From the NCBI RefSeq assembly GCF_900167915.1, contig NZ_FUYM01000010.1, positions 62,001-126,000 of the forward strand: a stretch of DNA of 64,000 bases, in the 5' to 3' direction. The DNA is from Rhizorhabdus histidinilytica (GTDB lineage Bacteria > Pseudomonadota > Alphaproteobacteria > Sphingomonadales > Sphingomonadaceae). Below the pieces are notes generated by a model that did no database searches, was not told where the DNA came from, and saw only the letters and a list, made by a program, of their open reading frames with translations. This document shows, in pieces, positions 17,130-25,957 of the stretch (the first letter of the stretch is position 1; the number at the start of each line of letters is the position of its first letter). Made by a program: the position numbers and the translations under genes.

Positions 17130-18164
17130 TCACGCGGCGGCGACGGCCGCCGCGTCGACGTCGACGAAGCGGGGCATGATCTCCCGCGCGAAAATCTCCA
17201 GCGACTGCGGCGATCCGGTGACGTCGGCCAGCAGCACATAGTCGACACCCTGCCGGCGCAGCGCCTCGATCTTCTCGGCGACCTCGTGCGGATAGCCGAT
17301 CAGCGCCGCCTCATCGACGGTGAAGGAGGTGTCGGAGAAGGTCGCGAGCTTCTCGTGCGCGAAGGAGGAGGCGCCCGCGCCGGCCTGCGCCTTGAGCTGC
17401 GCGACGAGCTTCTGCCGCAGCTCGTGCGCCGCGCGCCATTCCGCATCGTTGCCCACCAGATGCAGCGCGCGGGTGACGCCGACATGAGCCGGATCGAACG
17501 TCCTGCCGCATTGCTCCACGGCCTGCCGATAGGTCGCGATCCGCCGGCCGACGATGTCGGGGGTGCCGATCTGGTCAAGCAGCAGGTTGAAGCCGTCGGC
17601 ACCCGCCCGGCGGATCGAATCGTCGCTGGCCGCGCCCACCCACATCGGCGGGTGCGGGCGCTGGCGGACCGGCGGATCGATGACGACATCGTCGAACTGC
17701 CAGAACGCGCCGCGATGGTCGAAGCGATCGCCCCCGGCCCAGCAGCGGCGGAGGAAGGCAAGCGTCTCGGCATAGCGTCGCGTCGCTTCCTCGGGTGTCA
17801 TCCGGAAGCCGGCGAATTCGTTCGGACGATAGCCGCGCCCCACGCCGAAATCGAAGCGGCCGCCGGAAAGCTGGTCGATCGTCGCGACCTGCTCGGCCAG
17901 CAGCACGGGATTGTGCCAGGGCAGCACGACGACGCCGGTGCCGAGCCGGATCCGCTGCGTCCGGGCAGCGAGATAGGCGAGCAGCGAGAGCGCGGACGAT
18001 ATCTGCCCGGTGCCCATGAAGTGATGCTCGACCAGGAAGATGCCGTGATAGCCGAGGCGATCGGCGAGGCATACATAGTCGACATAGGCGTCGAGCCCCT
18101 GCATGCTGTCGCTGACCGCACCCGAAGCCGCGACGGACGCGCCGCCGAACAATCCGAATTTCAT
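17130..18164 (-). CDS. LLM-class flavin-dependent oxidoreductase
   Basis: 344 aa, bacterial-luciferase-like TIM barrel. Motifs: GIFLVEHHFM, TQRIRLGTGVVVLPWHNPVLLAEQVATIDQLSGGRFDFGVGRGY, and the C-terminal GYPHEVAEKIEALRRQGVDYVLL. These enzymes use FMNH2 supplied by a separate reductase and O2 for monooxygenation, including type II Baeyer-Villiger reactions. It lies 71 bp downstream of the LuxR gene on the same strand and 8 bp from the converging bicupin gene. Substrate unknown. Full length. Confidence 0.9.
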   Translation of the reverse strand: MKFGLFGGASVAASGAVSDSMQGLDAYVDYVCLADRLGYHGIFLVEHHFMGTGQISSALSLLAYLAARTQRIRLGTGVVVLPWHNPVLLAEQVATIDQLSGGRFDFGVGRGYRPNEFAGFRMTPEEATRRYAETLAFLRRCWAGGDRFDHRGAFWQFDDVVIDPPVRQRPHPPMWVGAASDDSIRRAGADGFNLLLDQIGTPDIVGRRIATYRQAVEQCGRTFDPAHVGVTRALHLVGNDAEWRAAHELRQKLVAQLKAQAGAGASSFAHEKLATFSDTSFTVDEAALIGYPHEVAEKIEALRRQGVDYVLLADVTGSPQSLEIFAREIMPRFVDVDAAAVAAA

Positions 18165-18235
18165 AGCCGTCTCCTCGCGGGCGGCGCGGGCCTGCTGCCC
18201 GCGTCCATGGCTCCGCTTAGGAGGTCGGCCGGCGG

Positions 18236-19171
18236 TCAGTTATCCCAATTGCTTGCGACAATCGGCATCTTCGAGCGGTTGAAGAAGGCCTGCGCGAATT
18301 CGAGATCGGCGGCGAGCGGCCGCCCCTTGAGCCGCGCGCGCGACGCGTTGATCTCCAGCCCGCCGCCGGCGGCCGGCAGGTCCTTGGCGTCCCAGTTGAG
18401 CCGCATCAGCGAGTCGATGATGCGGACGAACAGCTCGTTCTGCGAGCTGATCTCTAGCTTCTCGTAGAGCCGCTTGCGGTAGGTCAGAACGCTGTTGACC
18501 GAGATGGAGAGGTTCCGCGCGATGCTTTCGGAGGTGTGGCCGGTGAGGATGCCGATGCACACCAGCCGCTCGCGCGGCGTGATCGACTGGAAGGGGGCGG
18601 CTTCGGTCAGCACCCGGCCGATCAGGAACTGGTTGGGCCCGCGCAGCGTGTGCATGTAGGAGAAATGCTTGCGGATGTTGGCGGCGATCAGCTCGCCTAC
18701 CTGGGTCAGCAGCCAGCGCTGCGCACGGGCGAAATGATGGCCGTAGAGCCGGTGCATCTGGACCAGGTAGACGACCTTTTCCTGCATCACCGCGAACAGC
18801 ACCATGTCGCTGATCCCGGTCGGCGCCAGGAAGCCGCGGTGCAGCCGCTCGTCCCAGTTCCGCCCGCCCTCGAACTCGAACCAGCCGGCCCGGCCCTCGG
18901 GCTGCGACCGTATCTGCGGCAGGTTGGGGTCGAGCGCGTAGAGTTCGTCCACATAGGCGGCGGCGGCCTCCGCCGCGGCCTCCGCGCCGATCAGGCCGGT
19001 GTTGATGACGACGCGCGGCGCCTCCTGCTCGGCGAAGGCGAACACCATGACATGGTCGACGTCGCCGACCATCTTGGTGGTGTGGAATAGGGCGTCGCCG
19101 AAATCGTCCTCGCCGATCGACAGGATCAGCCTGTCGATCTGCGCCATGGTGGCAAGGTTGTCCAAGGCCAT
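18236..19171 (-). CDS. LuxR-family transcriptional regulator
   Basis: 311 aa. The C-terminal ~65 residues are a LuxR/GerE helix-turn-helix: SITPRERLVCIGILTGHTSE, then IARNLSISVNSVLTYRKRLYEKLEI. The N-terminal ~200 residues form an uncharacterised sensor domain without the conserved Trp/Tyr/Asp set of AHL-binding LuxR proteins, so a quorum signal is not implied. It is divergent from the LLM/GMC operon at 19439 and upstream of the LLM at 17130, so it is the obvious local regulator. ATG 19171 follows GAGAGGGCG; the frame stays open far upstream but without coding character. Confidence 0.88.
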   Translation of the reverse strand: MALDNLATMAQIDRLILSIGEDDFGDALFHTTKMVGDVDHVMVFAFAEQEAPRVVINTGLIGAEAAAEAAAAYVDELYALDPNLPQIRSQPEGRAGWFEFEGGRNWDERLHRGFLAPTGISDMVLFAVMQEKVVYLVQMHRLYGHHFARAQRWLLTQVGELIAANIRKHFSYMHTLRGPNQFLIGRVLTEAAPFQSITPRERLVCIGILTGHTSESIARNLSISVNSVLTYRKRLYEKLEISSQNELFVRIIDSLMRLNWDAKDLPAAGGGLEINASRARLKGRPLAADLEFAQAFFNRSKMPIVASNWDN

Positions 19172-19272
19172 CGCCCTCTCCTCTCGGCTGGCCATGCGGC
19201 CGCCGTCATGTGACAGGATCATGGATTTTTGTCCCCTCCGAGGCAATGGCGGAAGGGGCTTTTCGCGTGATT

Positions 19273-19290
19273 TGTCCCATGTTGCTGTGA
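19273..19290. promoter_or_regulatory. Candidate regulator site TCACA-N4-CATGGGACA (second copy, minus orientation)
   Basis: On the minus strand this reads TCACAGCAACATGGGACA, matching 14 of 18 bases with the site at 16264-16281. It lies in the 267-bp divergent region between the LuxR gene (19171) and the LLM operon (19439). Candidate site for LuxR autoregulation and operon control. Confidence 0.4.
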
Positions 19291-19438
19291 CAGTCCAGGA
19301 GCGACCGGCGGGCACCATACGCCCTGCCGCGATCGTCCGTAGATCGCCGCTCCGGGCCTGTCGCATAGCCATGTGATAAAAGCGGCGGCGGCGCACGCCG
19401 ATAGAATCCGTCCGACCGAAAAGCGAGAGGATTGCGGC

Positions 19439-20488
19439 GTGAAGCGACCTGCCCTGTGCATATTCGACCATCTCGACGCGCGCGGCGATCCGCTCGCGGC
19501 GCTCTACGAGGATCGGTTGGATTTCGCGCATGCGGCCGAGCGGTTCGGCTTCGCCGCCTATTATGTGGCGGAACATCATTCGACGCCGCTGGGCCATGCG
19601 TCGTCGCCCAGCCTGTTCCTCGCCGCGCTTTCCCAGCGCACCAGCCGGATGCGGATCGGATCGATGGTCCATGTGCTGCCCGCCTATGAGCCGCTGCGGC
19701 TGGCGGAGGAGATCTGCATGCTCGACCATCTGAGCAACGGCAGGCTCGACATCGGCTTCGGCCGGGGCGCCTCCCCCTATGAGGTCGGGCTGTTCGGGGT
19801 CGGGCCGCGCGACGCCAGGGCGATGTTCGAGGAAGGGCTGGAAGTCGTCCGCCAGTTCCTGCGCGGCGGGACGCTGACCCACCGCGGCGAATTCTACACC
19901 TATCGCGACGTGCCGGTGACGATGCGGCCGTTGCAGCCGGACGGACCGCCGATGTGGTACGGCGCCTTTTCCGAACGGAACCTCCGCTTCGCGGCCGAGT
20001 ATGATCTGAACATCACCCTCAACGGGCCGCCGCAGCGGCTGCGCGAGCTGTCTCGCCGATACCGCGAGATCTGGCGCGAGCGCCGGCCCGAGGCGGCGGC
20101 CCCCGGCATCGCCAGCATGTACCAGATGTTCGTCGCCCGGGACGACGCGGAGGCCGCGCGGATCGTCGGGCCGGCCTATGCGAAATGGTATGAGAGCATG
20201 ACCCACCTCTGGCGGTACAACAATGCGATGCCGCGCGAGTCGCTGCCCGCGACGGCCGAGGAGGCGCAGCGGGCCGGCTCGCTGATCGCGGGAAGCGCGG
20301 AGACGGTACGCGGGAAGATGCAGCAGATCCTCGACGCGAGCGGGCTCGACCGGCTGCTGCTGCAATGCAACCTCGGGACGATGCCGCATGCGGCCGCCGT
20401 CGAATCGCTCCAGCGCTTCCACGAGGAGGTGGTCCCGCATCTGCAGGTCGCGCCGGGATCGGACAGCCTTCGCGCCGATGCGGCCTGA
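19439..20488 (+). CDS. LLM-class flavin-dependent oxidoreductase
   Basis: 349 aa. Luciferase-like barrel: AYYVAEHHSTPLGHASSPSLFLAA, RMRIGSMVHVLPAYEPLRLAEEI, and HLSNGRLDIGFGRGASPYEV. Probable FMNH2-dependent monooxygenase. GTG 19439 is preferred because GAGAGGA lies eight bases upstream and the barrel begins at once; an earlier ATG gives an unconserved extension. It opens a run of 12 plus-strand genes to 30764, overlapping the GMC gene by 11 bp. Not closely similar to the LLM at 17130, so not a recent duplicate. Confidence 0.88.
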   Translation: MKRPALCIFDHLDARGDPLAALYEDRLDFAHAAERFGFAAYYVAEHHSTPLGHASSPSLFLAALSQRTSRMRIGSMVHVLPAYEPLRLAEEICMLDHLSNGRLDIGFGRGASPYEVGLFGVGPRDARAMFEEGLEVVRQFLRGGTLTHRGEFYTYRDVPVTMRPLQPDGPPMWYGAFSERNLRFAAEYDLNITLNGPPQRLRELSRRYREIWRERRPEAAAPGIASMYQMFVARDDAEAARIVGPAYAKWYESMTHLWRYNNAMPRESLPATAEEAQRAGSLIAGSAETVRGKMQQILDASGLDRLLLQCNLGTMPHAAAVESLQRFHEEVVPHLQVAPGSDSLRADAA

Positions 20489-22127
20489 CGCGGTGCTGCC
20501 GGCGCGCGCGGACGTGATCATCGTCGGCGGGGGCACCGCCGGCTGCGTGCTGGCGAGCCGGCTCTCCGAGGACCCGCGCGTTTCGGTGCTGCTGGTCGAG
20601 GCTGGCCGGGACCATCTGCCGGGGCATGAGCCGGACGACATCATGGACAGTTTCCCACGCGCCGCGACACCCGGCCATCTGTGGCCGGGACTGACCGCCG
20701 AGCGGCGTCCCGGCCAGCCGCCGCGCCCGTTCGAGCAGGCCCGCGTCGTCGGCGGCGGATCGAGCGTGATGGGGATGCTGGCGATGCGCGGCCTGCCCGC
20801 CGACTATGACGGCTGGGCCGCGGCGGGGGCCGAGGGCTGGGGCTGGGCGGACGTGCTGCCCTATTTCCGCCGGCTGGAACGCGACCTCGATTTCGGCGGC
20901 CCCGCGCATGGACGCGAGGGGCCGCTACCGGTCCGCCGCCATCCGCCGGAAAGCTGGCCGCCCTTCTGCCGCGCGGTGACGGCGGCGGCGGCGCGGCAGG
21001 GCCTGCCCCTCGCGGGCGACCTGAACGACGACGCGTCGGACGGCATCTACCCGGTGCCGATGAACAACAGCGCGCGGCACCGCGTCTCGGCCGCGACCGC
21101 CTATCTCGACGCGGCGGTCCGCACCCGGCCCAACCTGATCATCGCGGCGCGCTGCTCGGTGACGGCGATCCGGCTCCGCGAGCGGCGGGCGGTGGGCGTC
21201 GACGTCGTTCGGGACGGCGCGGCTCGCGCGGTCGAGGCGGGCGAGGTGATCCTGTCGGCGGGCGCCATCCATTCGCCCGCGCTGCTGCTCCGCTCGGGCA
21301 TCGGGCCCGGTCTGGCGATCGACCGTCCCGGCGTCGGCGCCGACCTGCAGAACCATCCCCTGCTGCCGCTGTCGGTGGTGCTGCGCCGCGACGCGGTGCA
21401 GCCGCCCGACGTGCGGCCCGCCTTCCAGAACTGCCTGCGCTATTCGTCGGGCCATCCCGGCACGCCGGCGGCGGACATGTTCGTCACCATACTCAACAAG
21501 ACCGGCCTGCATCCGCTGGGGCGGCGGATCGGCGGGCTGATGCTGGCGGTCTATGGCAGCTTCAGCCGGGGCAGCGTCTCGCTCGACCCGGCCACCGGCA
21601 CGCCGCGGATCGGCTTCGACCTGCTCGGAGACGAAAGGGACGAGGCCCGGCTCGCGGGCGCGGTGCGTTTCGCCGCCGCGCTGCTGGCGGACGAGGAGGT
21701 GCGCCGGACGGCCGACCAGCCCTTCTTCCCGATCAACGGCGCGCTGGTCCAGCGCCTGTCGCGACCGGAGCCGGCGAGCCGGATCGTCAATCGCCTGGCG
21801 ACGGCGATGCTCGACGCGCCGGCCCTGCTGCGCGGCTGGGCGGTCGGCGTCGCGGGTCCGCCGCTGCGGACGCTGCTGGACGACGAGGAGCGGCTGCACC
21901 GCTTCGTGCGCGAAAACGCCGTTCCGACCGGGCATGTCTGCGGGACGTGCCGGATGGGATCGGACGAGGCCGCCGTCGTCGACGGCCGGCTCAGGGTGCG
22001 CGGAGTCGCGGGACTGCGCGTCGTCGATGCGTCGGTGATGCCGGCGATCGTCCGGGCGAACACCAATATTCCGGTCGTAATGATCGCCGAGAAGGCGGCC
22101 GACATCATCAAGGGCGAGAGGACGTGA
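20478..22127 (+). CDS. GMC-family FAD oxidoreductase
   Basis: 549 aa. The N-terminal Rossmann FAD site is ADVIIVGGGTAGCVLASRLSE and the first GMC signature is VVGGGSSVMGMLAMRG. The second signature GEVILSAGAIHSPALLLRSGIG and the C-terminal active-site region TGHVCGTCRMG (His) with ANTNIPVVMIAEKAAD (Asn) are both present. The family oxidises alcohols (choline, glucose, polyethylene glycol, aryl alcohols) with FAD. ATG 20478 lies inside the end of the LLM gene, implying translational coupling. It could oxidise an alcohol formed by the monooxygenase; substrate unknown. Confidence 0.9.
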   Translation: MRPDAVLPARADVIIVGGGTAGCVLASRLSEDPRVSVLLVEAGRDHLPGHEPDDIMDSFPRAATPGHLWPGLTAERRPGQPPRPFEQARVVGGGSSVMGMLAMRGLPADYDGWAAAGAEGWGWADVLPYFRRLERDLDFGGPAHGREGPLPVRRHPPESWPPFCRAVTAAAARQGLPLAGDLNDDASDGIYPVPMNNSARHRVSAATAYLDAAVRTRPNLIIAARCSVTAIRLRERRAVGVDVVRDGAARAVEAGEVILSAGAIHSPALLLRSGIGPGLAIDRPGVGADLQNHPLLPLSVVLRRDAVQPPDVRPAFQNCLRYSSGHPGTPAADMFVTILNKTGLHPLGRRIGGLMLAVYGSFSRGSVSLDPATGTPRIGFDLLGDERDEARLAGAVRFAAALLADEEVRRTADQPFFPINGALVQRLSRPEPASRIVNRLATAMLDAPALLRGWAVGVAGPPLRTLLDDEERLHRFVRENAVPTGHVCGTCRMGSDEAAVVDGRLRVRGVAGLRVVDASVMPAIVRANTNIPVVMIAEKAADIIKGERT

Positions 22128-22132
22128 AGCGG

Positions 22133-23488
22133 ATGGCCGAAGCAGGGCGGGACGGGGGCGCGCCGCCGACCGTCGAGACGGCGATCGACACGGCGCCGCT
22201 CGGCAGGATGCAGATCGGCGTCTTCGTCCTGTGCATCGTCGCGTCGGTTCTCGATGGCTTCGATACGCAGTCGATCGCCTTCGTCGCCCCGGCGATCTCG
22301 GCGGACTGGTCGGTCTCGCAGCTCGCCTTCGGCTTCGTCTTCTCCGCGACGTTGCTGGGATCGGTGGTCGGCAGCGCGGCGTTCGGCCTGTTGGCGGACC
22401 GGATCGGGCGCCGGCGGCTGATCATCGCCACCACCGCGATGTTCGGCCTGTTCAGCGCGGCCTGCGCGTTGGCGGCGAGCTTCGAGCAATTGCTGCTGTT
22501 CCGTTTCCTCGGCGGCCTCGGCATGGGGGGGCTGATCCCGAACATGCTGGCGCTGGCCGCCGAATATGCGCCGCGCCGGATACGGTCGAGGATCGTGACC
22601 TTCGTGCTGTGGGGCTTTCCCCTGGGCGCGGTGTTCGGCGGCATGCTCTCGGCGCCGCTGCTCGAACATGCCGGCTGGCGTGCGGTCTTCTGGCTGGGCG
22701 CTGTGGCGCCGCTGCTGCTGGCGCTGGCGATGATCCCGCTGATGCCGGAATCGCTGCGCTACCTGAGCCTCGATCCGCGGCGGCGGGACGAGGTCGTCCG
22801 GCTGCTCGGCCGCATCGCCCCCGACCAGGCGGACGAGGTGGTGATCGAACGGCCGCGCGCCGAGGCGGGCAAGCCGGGGCTCGCGCAGATCTTCGCCGCC
22901 GGACTGGCGCTACCGACCCTAATCCTCGCCATCAGCCTGTTCCTCAGCCTGTTCCTGACCTATGCGCTGATCAACTGGACGCCGACGCTGCTGACCAAGA
23001 GCGGGCTGTCGGTCTCGGACGGCATCTTCGGCGCGGTGGCGCTCAACCTCGGCGGCATCGTCGGCAGCTATTTCTTCTCGCAGGGGCTCGACCGCGTGGC
23101 GCGGCCGCCGCTGCTGCTCGCCGCCGGCTATGGCGCGGCGGCGGCCGCGATCGCGCTGACCTCGCTCGGCGGCGGCAGCCCGGCGATCGCGCTCAGCCTG
23201 CTGCTCCTCTGCGGCCTGTTCCAGATCGGCGCGCAGCTGTCGCTGACCGCCTACACCACCGCGACCTTCCCGGTCCGTCTGCGCGGCACCGGCATCGGCT
23301 TCGTCCAGGCGGTCGGGCGGACGGGATCGCTGATCGGCCCGGTCGTCGGCGGGCTGCTGCTATCGCGCGGGGTGGAGCCGGGCGCCTTGCTCCGCCTGTC
23401 GGCGATCCCGGCGCTGCTCTGCGCGATCGCGCTGCTGATCCTGGGCTTCGCCCGCCCGCGCCCATCATCGAGGGAGAACCACCAATGA
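22133..23488 (+). CDS. MFS transporter, aromatic acid:H+ symporter-like
   Basis: 451 aa, about 12 membrane helices. The DGFDTQSIAFVAPAI segment in helix 1, LADRIGRRRLII in loop 2-3, and the PESLRYLSL motif in the central loop are typical of the AAHS (PcaK/BenK-like) group, which imports aromatic acids. ATG 22133 begins just after the GMC stop; GTG 22124 is a possible alternative. Its stop overlaps the next start (ATGA). Position in the operon suggests uptake of the pathway substrate or a related acid. Confidence 0.87.
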   Translation: MAEAGRDGGAPPTVETAIDTAPLGRMQIGVFVLCIVASVLDGFDTQSIAFVAPAISADWSVSQLAFGFVFSATLLGSVVGSAAFGLLADRIGRRRLIIATTAMFGLFSAACALAASFEQLLLFRFLGGLGMGGLIPNMLALAAEYAPRRIRSRIVTFVLWGFPLGAVFGGMLSAPLLEHAGWRAVFWLGAVAPLLLALAMIPLMPESLRYLSLDPRRRDEVVRLLGRIAPDQADEVVIERPRAEAGKPGLAQIFAAGLALPTLILAISLFLSLFLTYALINWTPTLLTKSGLSVSDGIFGAVALNLGGIVGSYFFSQGLDRVARPPLLLAAGYGAAAAAIALTSLGGGSPAIALSLLLLCGLFQIGAQLSLTAYTTATFPVRLRGTGIGFVQAVGRTGSLIGPVVGGLLLSRGVEPGALLRLSAIPALLCAIALLILGFARPRPSSRENHQ

Positions 23489-24258
23489 CGAAGATCGGCG
23501 CGGGCGGCATCGCCCTGACCGGCGAGGAGATCGCCGTCGAGACCGGCGACGGCATCCGCCTGAACGCCATGCTCTATCGCCCGTCGATGGCGGCGAGCGG
23601 ACCGCGCCCCGCCGTCATCCTCTGCCCCGGCGGCGTCGGCACCGGCATGTTCGAGATCGTCGAATGGCTGGCGGGTCCGCTGCGCGATGCCGGCTTCGTC
23701 GCGCTGACGATGAACTGGCGATCGGGCCTGCCCGACCATGATCCCGACGACGTCTCGGCGGGAATCGACTGGCTGCGCGCTCAGCCGGGAGTCGACGGAT
23801 CGCGGATCGGGGTGATGGGCATGTCGCGCGGCGGCAACGCGGCGCTCCGCGCGACCGCGCGCGACCAGCGGCTCAAGGCCTGCGTGACCTTCGGCGCGGT
23901 CACCGACCTGCTCCAGCAGGCGCAGGGCGTGAAGGACTATGCGCCCGGCCGCTACCGGATGTTCCTCGACTGGCTCGGATCGCCGGAGGAGAATGCCGAC
24001 CGCTATCGCGCCGTCTCCGCCATCACGGAGGCGGCGAAGATCCGCCAGCCGCTGCTGCTGGTCCACGGCCAGCACGACATGCATTCGCCGCCCGAACAGT
24101 CGCTATGGATGAACGAGGCGGTGAGGGCCGGCGGCAACGGGGAGAGCCGGGTCGAGATCGTGCCGATGATGTGCCATTATGGCGACGTCATACCGAACCA
24201 TTTCGGCTTCGACCGGCTGCGGTCGATCATCATCCCCTTCCTGATCGAGCGGCTGTGA
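23485..24258 (+). CDS. Alpha/beta hydrolase, dienelactone-hydrolase/acyl-peptidase-like
   Basis: 257 aa. ILCPGGVGTGMFEIVEWLAGPLRDAGF supplies the oxyanion region, GVMGMSRGGNAALRA the nucleophile Ser elbow, LLLVHGQHDMHSPPEQS the acid region, and MMCHYGDVIPNHF a candidate catalytic His. The group includes dienelactone hydrolase and related serine hydrolases. The start overlaps the preceding stop by four bases and AGGGAG precedes it; the stop overlaps the next GTG. Probable ester or lactone hydrolase of the pathway. Confidence 0.85.
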   Translation: MTKIGAGGIALTGEEIAVETGDGIRLNAMLYRPSMAASGPRPAVILCPGGVGTGMFEIVEWLAGPLRDAGFVALTMNWRSGLPDHDPDDVSAGIDWLRAQPGVDGSRIGVMGMSRGGNAALRATARDQRLKACVTFGAVTDLLQQAQGVKDYAPGRYRMFLDWLGSPEENADRYRAVSAITEAAKIRQPLLLVHGQHDMHSPPEQSLWMNEAVRAGGNGESRVEIVPMMCHYGDVIPNHFGFDRLRSIIIPFLIERL

Positions 24259-25085
24259 GCGCCCCTGCTCGCCTGTCGCTGGACGGCCGGGTCGCGGTGG
24301 TGACCGGCGCGGCGCGCGGCATCGGCCGGGCGATCGCGACGCTGTTCCTGGAGCAGGGGGCGACGGTGATCGCGGGCGACGTCGCGCCGGTCGCGATCGA
24401 CCATCCCAACGTCGTCACATGCCCCTGCGACGTGCGGCGGGAGGAGGATATGGCGGCGCTGATGGCGCGCGCGATCGACGGCCATGGCCGGATCGACTGC
24501 CTGGTCAACAACGCCGCGGCGCCGGGCGCGATCGACGGCGTCGCGACGCTGGCGCCGGAACGCTTCGACGAAACCGTCTCGACCGTGCTGCGCAGCGTCT
24601 ATCTGGGCATGCACTTCGCGCTGCCCGGGTTGCGCCGTTCGGCAGGCGGATCGATCGTCAACCTCGGATCGACCTCCGCACTCGTCGCGGCGCCGGTGCT
24701 GCAGGCCTATGGCGCGGCCAAGGCGGCCGTGGCGATGCTGACCCGCAATGCCGCGCTCGAACTCGCGCCGCTCGGCATCAGGGTCAACTGCCTCTGCCCC
24801 GGCGGCATCGCGACCGCGATGTACGGCATCGCCGCCGGGCTCGATCCCGAGGCGGCCGAGGCCGCGCGCGACGAGATCGCCGCGAACCTCGCCGCCCTCC
24901 AGCCGCTCGGCCGCGCGGGCCGGCCCGAGGAGGTGGCGAGCGCCGCACTGTTCCTGGCGAGCGAGGGGGCAAGCTACGTCACCGGCCAGGTCATCGCCGT
25001 CGACGGCGGGATGAGCGTCGGCCGGGCGATGCCGGCCGGCACCGAGCCGCGCGACTTCTTCCGCCGCGTGGCGGGCATCTCCTGA
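24255..25085 (+). CDS. SDR-family oxidoreductase
   Basis: 276 aa, classical SDR: TGAARGIGRAIA, then NNAAAPGAIDG, Ser in LGSTSALV, Tyr-x3-Lys in YGAAKAA, and a C-terminal VDGGMSVGR. The cofactor loop reads GDVAPVAI with Asp after strand 2, favouring NAD(H). Starts at GTG 24255, overlapping the hydrolase stop (GTGA), so translation is coupled. Probable alcohol or hydroxy-acyl oxidation step; substrate unknown. Confidence 0.88.
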   Translation: MSAPARLSLDGRVAVVTGAARGIGRAIATLFLEQGATVIAGDVAPVAIDHPNVVTCPCDVRREEDMAALMARAIDGHGRIDCLVNNAAAPGAIDGVATLAPERFDETVSTVLRSVYLGMHFALPGLRRSAGGSIVNLGSTSALVAAPVLQAYGAAKAAVAMLTRNAALELAPLGIRVNCLCPGGIATAMYGIAAGLDPEAAEAARDEIAANLAALQPLGRAGRPEEVASAALFLASEGASYVTGQVIAVDGGMSVGRAMPAGTEPRDFFRRVAGIS

Positions 25086-25105
25086 ACGATCGAAAGGCAG
25101 AAGGC

Positions 25106-25849
25106 ATGGACGCCATTCCCGACATCGTCGACGAAGCCGGCGCGCGCTTCCACCTGGCCGCGCTCTACCGGCTCGTCGACCACCATTTCCCGTCGACGGA
25201 CGGCATCTACAACCATATCAGCCTGCGGGTGCCGGGCCGCCCCGAGCTGATGCTGATCAAGCGGCACCACCATCTCTACGAGGAGGTGACCGCATCCAAT
25301 CTGGTCGTAGCGGACATGACCGGGGACCTGGACGAGGGCAGCGACGTCAACCGGCCGGGCTTCGTGCTGCATGGCGCGATCCTGCGCGCGCGGCCGGACC
25401 TGAACTGCGTGGTGCACATCCATTCGACCCCCGGCCTGGCGATGAGCGCGCATGGCGGCGGGCTCAGGATGCTGTCGCAGAACGCGCTGCGCTTCTACCG
25501 GCGGATCGGCTATCATCCCTATGAGGGGATCACCGACGGCCCGGCCGAGGGTCCGCGCATAGCGGCGGCGCTCGGGGACGACAACATCGCGGTCATCCTG
25601 CGCAACCATGGCCTCGCCATCGGCGGGCGCACCCCGCGCGAGGCCTTCGAACGAACCCGCGACCTGATCATCGCCTGCGAGACGCAGCTGATGCTGGAAG
25701 CGACGAACGCGGCGATCGTCGAGATACCGGAAGCGGTGTGCGAACGGGTCGCGCGCCAATATGTCGCCCATGACGCCGGGCGCGGAGCGGCCGACTGGCC
25801 GGCCTGGATCCGCAGGCTCGACCGGCTGGACCCGGGCTATCGCGACTAG
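25106..25849 (+). CDS. Class II aldolase/adducin-domain protein
   Basis: 247 aa. Motifs of the class II aldolase/adducin fold are clear: GIYNHISLRVPG, HGAILRARPDLNCVVHIHSTPGLAMSAHGGG (the zinc-binding His-x-His pair) and VILRNHGLAIGGRTPREAFERT (third His). Members cleave aldols such as fuculose-phosphate or act as decarboxylase-like or dehydratase-like enzymes. In catabolic clusters of this type the actual reaction is often unproven. It lies 20 bp after the SDR with GAAAGGCAGAAGG before ATG 25106. Confidence 0.85.
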   Translation: MDAIPDIVDEAGARFHLAALYRLVDHHFPSTDGIYNHISLRVPGRPELMLIKRHHHLYEEVTASNLVVADMTGDLDEGSDVNRPGFVLHGAILRARPDLNCVVHIHSTPGLAMSAHGGGLRMLSQNALRFYRRIGYHPYEGITDGPAEGPRIAAALGDDNIAVILRNHGLAIGGRTPREAFERTRDLIIACETQLMLEATNAAIVEIPEAVCERVARQYVAHDAGRGAADWPAWIRRLDRLDPGYRD

Positions 25850-25866
25850 GCGATTGTCATGATTTC

Positions 25867-25893
25867 GGGGGACGGGCGCCGAGGGGGACAGGG
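25867..25893 (+). other. G-quadruplex-like G-run cluster in the operon's largest gap
   Basis: Four G runs (25867-25871, 25874-25876, 25883-25887, 25891-25893) with loops of 2, 6 and 3 bases fit the G3+N1-7 pattern. It lies in the 108-bp gap between the aldolase and FAH genes, followed by a GCCCCG/CGGGGC hairpin (25899-25913). It may influence transcription or mRNA stability; this is only a sequence pattern. Confidence 0.4.
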
Positions 25894-25957
25894 TGTATGC
25901 CCCGGACCGGGGCGACCGATCGCCCCCGCACAGGCACAGACCAGAGGCAGGGGATCG

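Noticed and set aside
18236-19171. Quorum-sensing LuxR
   Set aside because: No luxI-type synthase gene and no conserved AHL-binding residues in the N-terminal domain.
19172-20644. Upstream extension of the LuxR frame to 802 codons
   Set aside because: The extra residues cross the divergent promoter and the opposite LLM gene and lack coding character.
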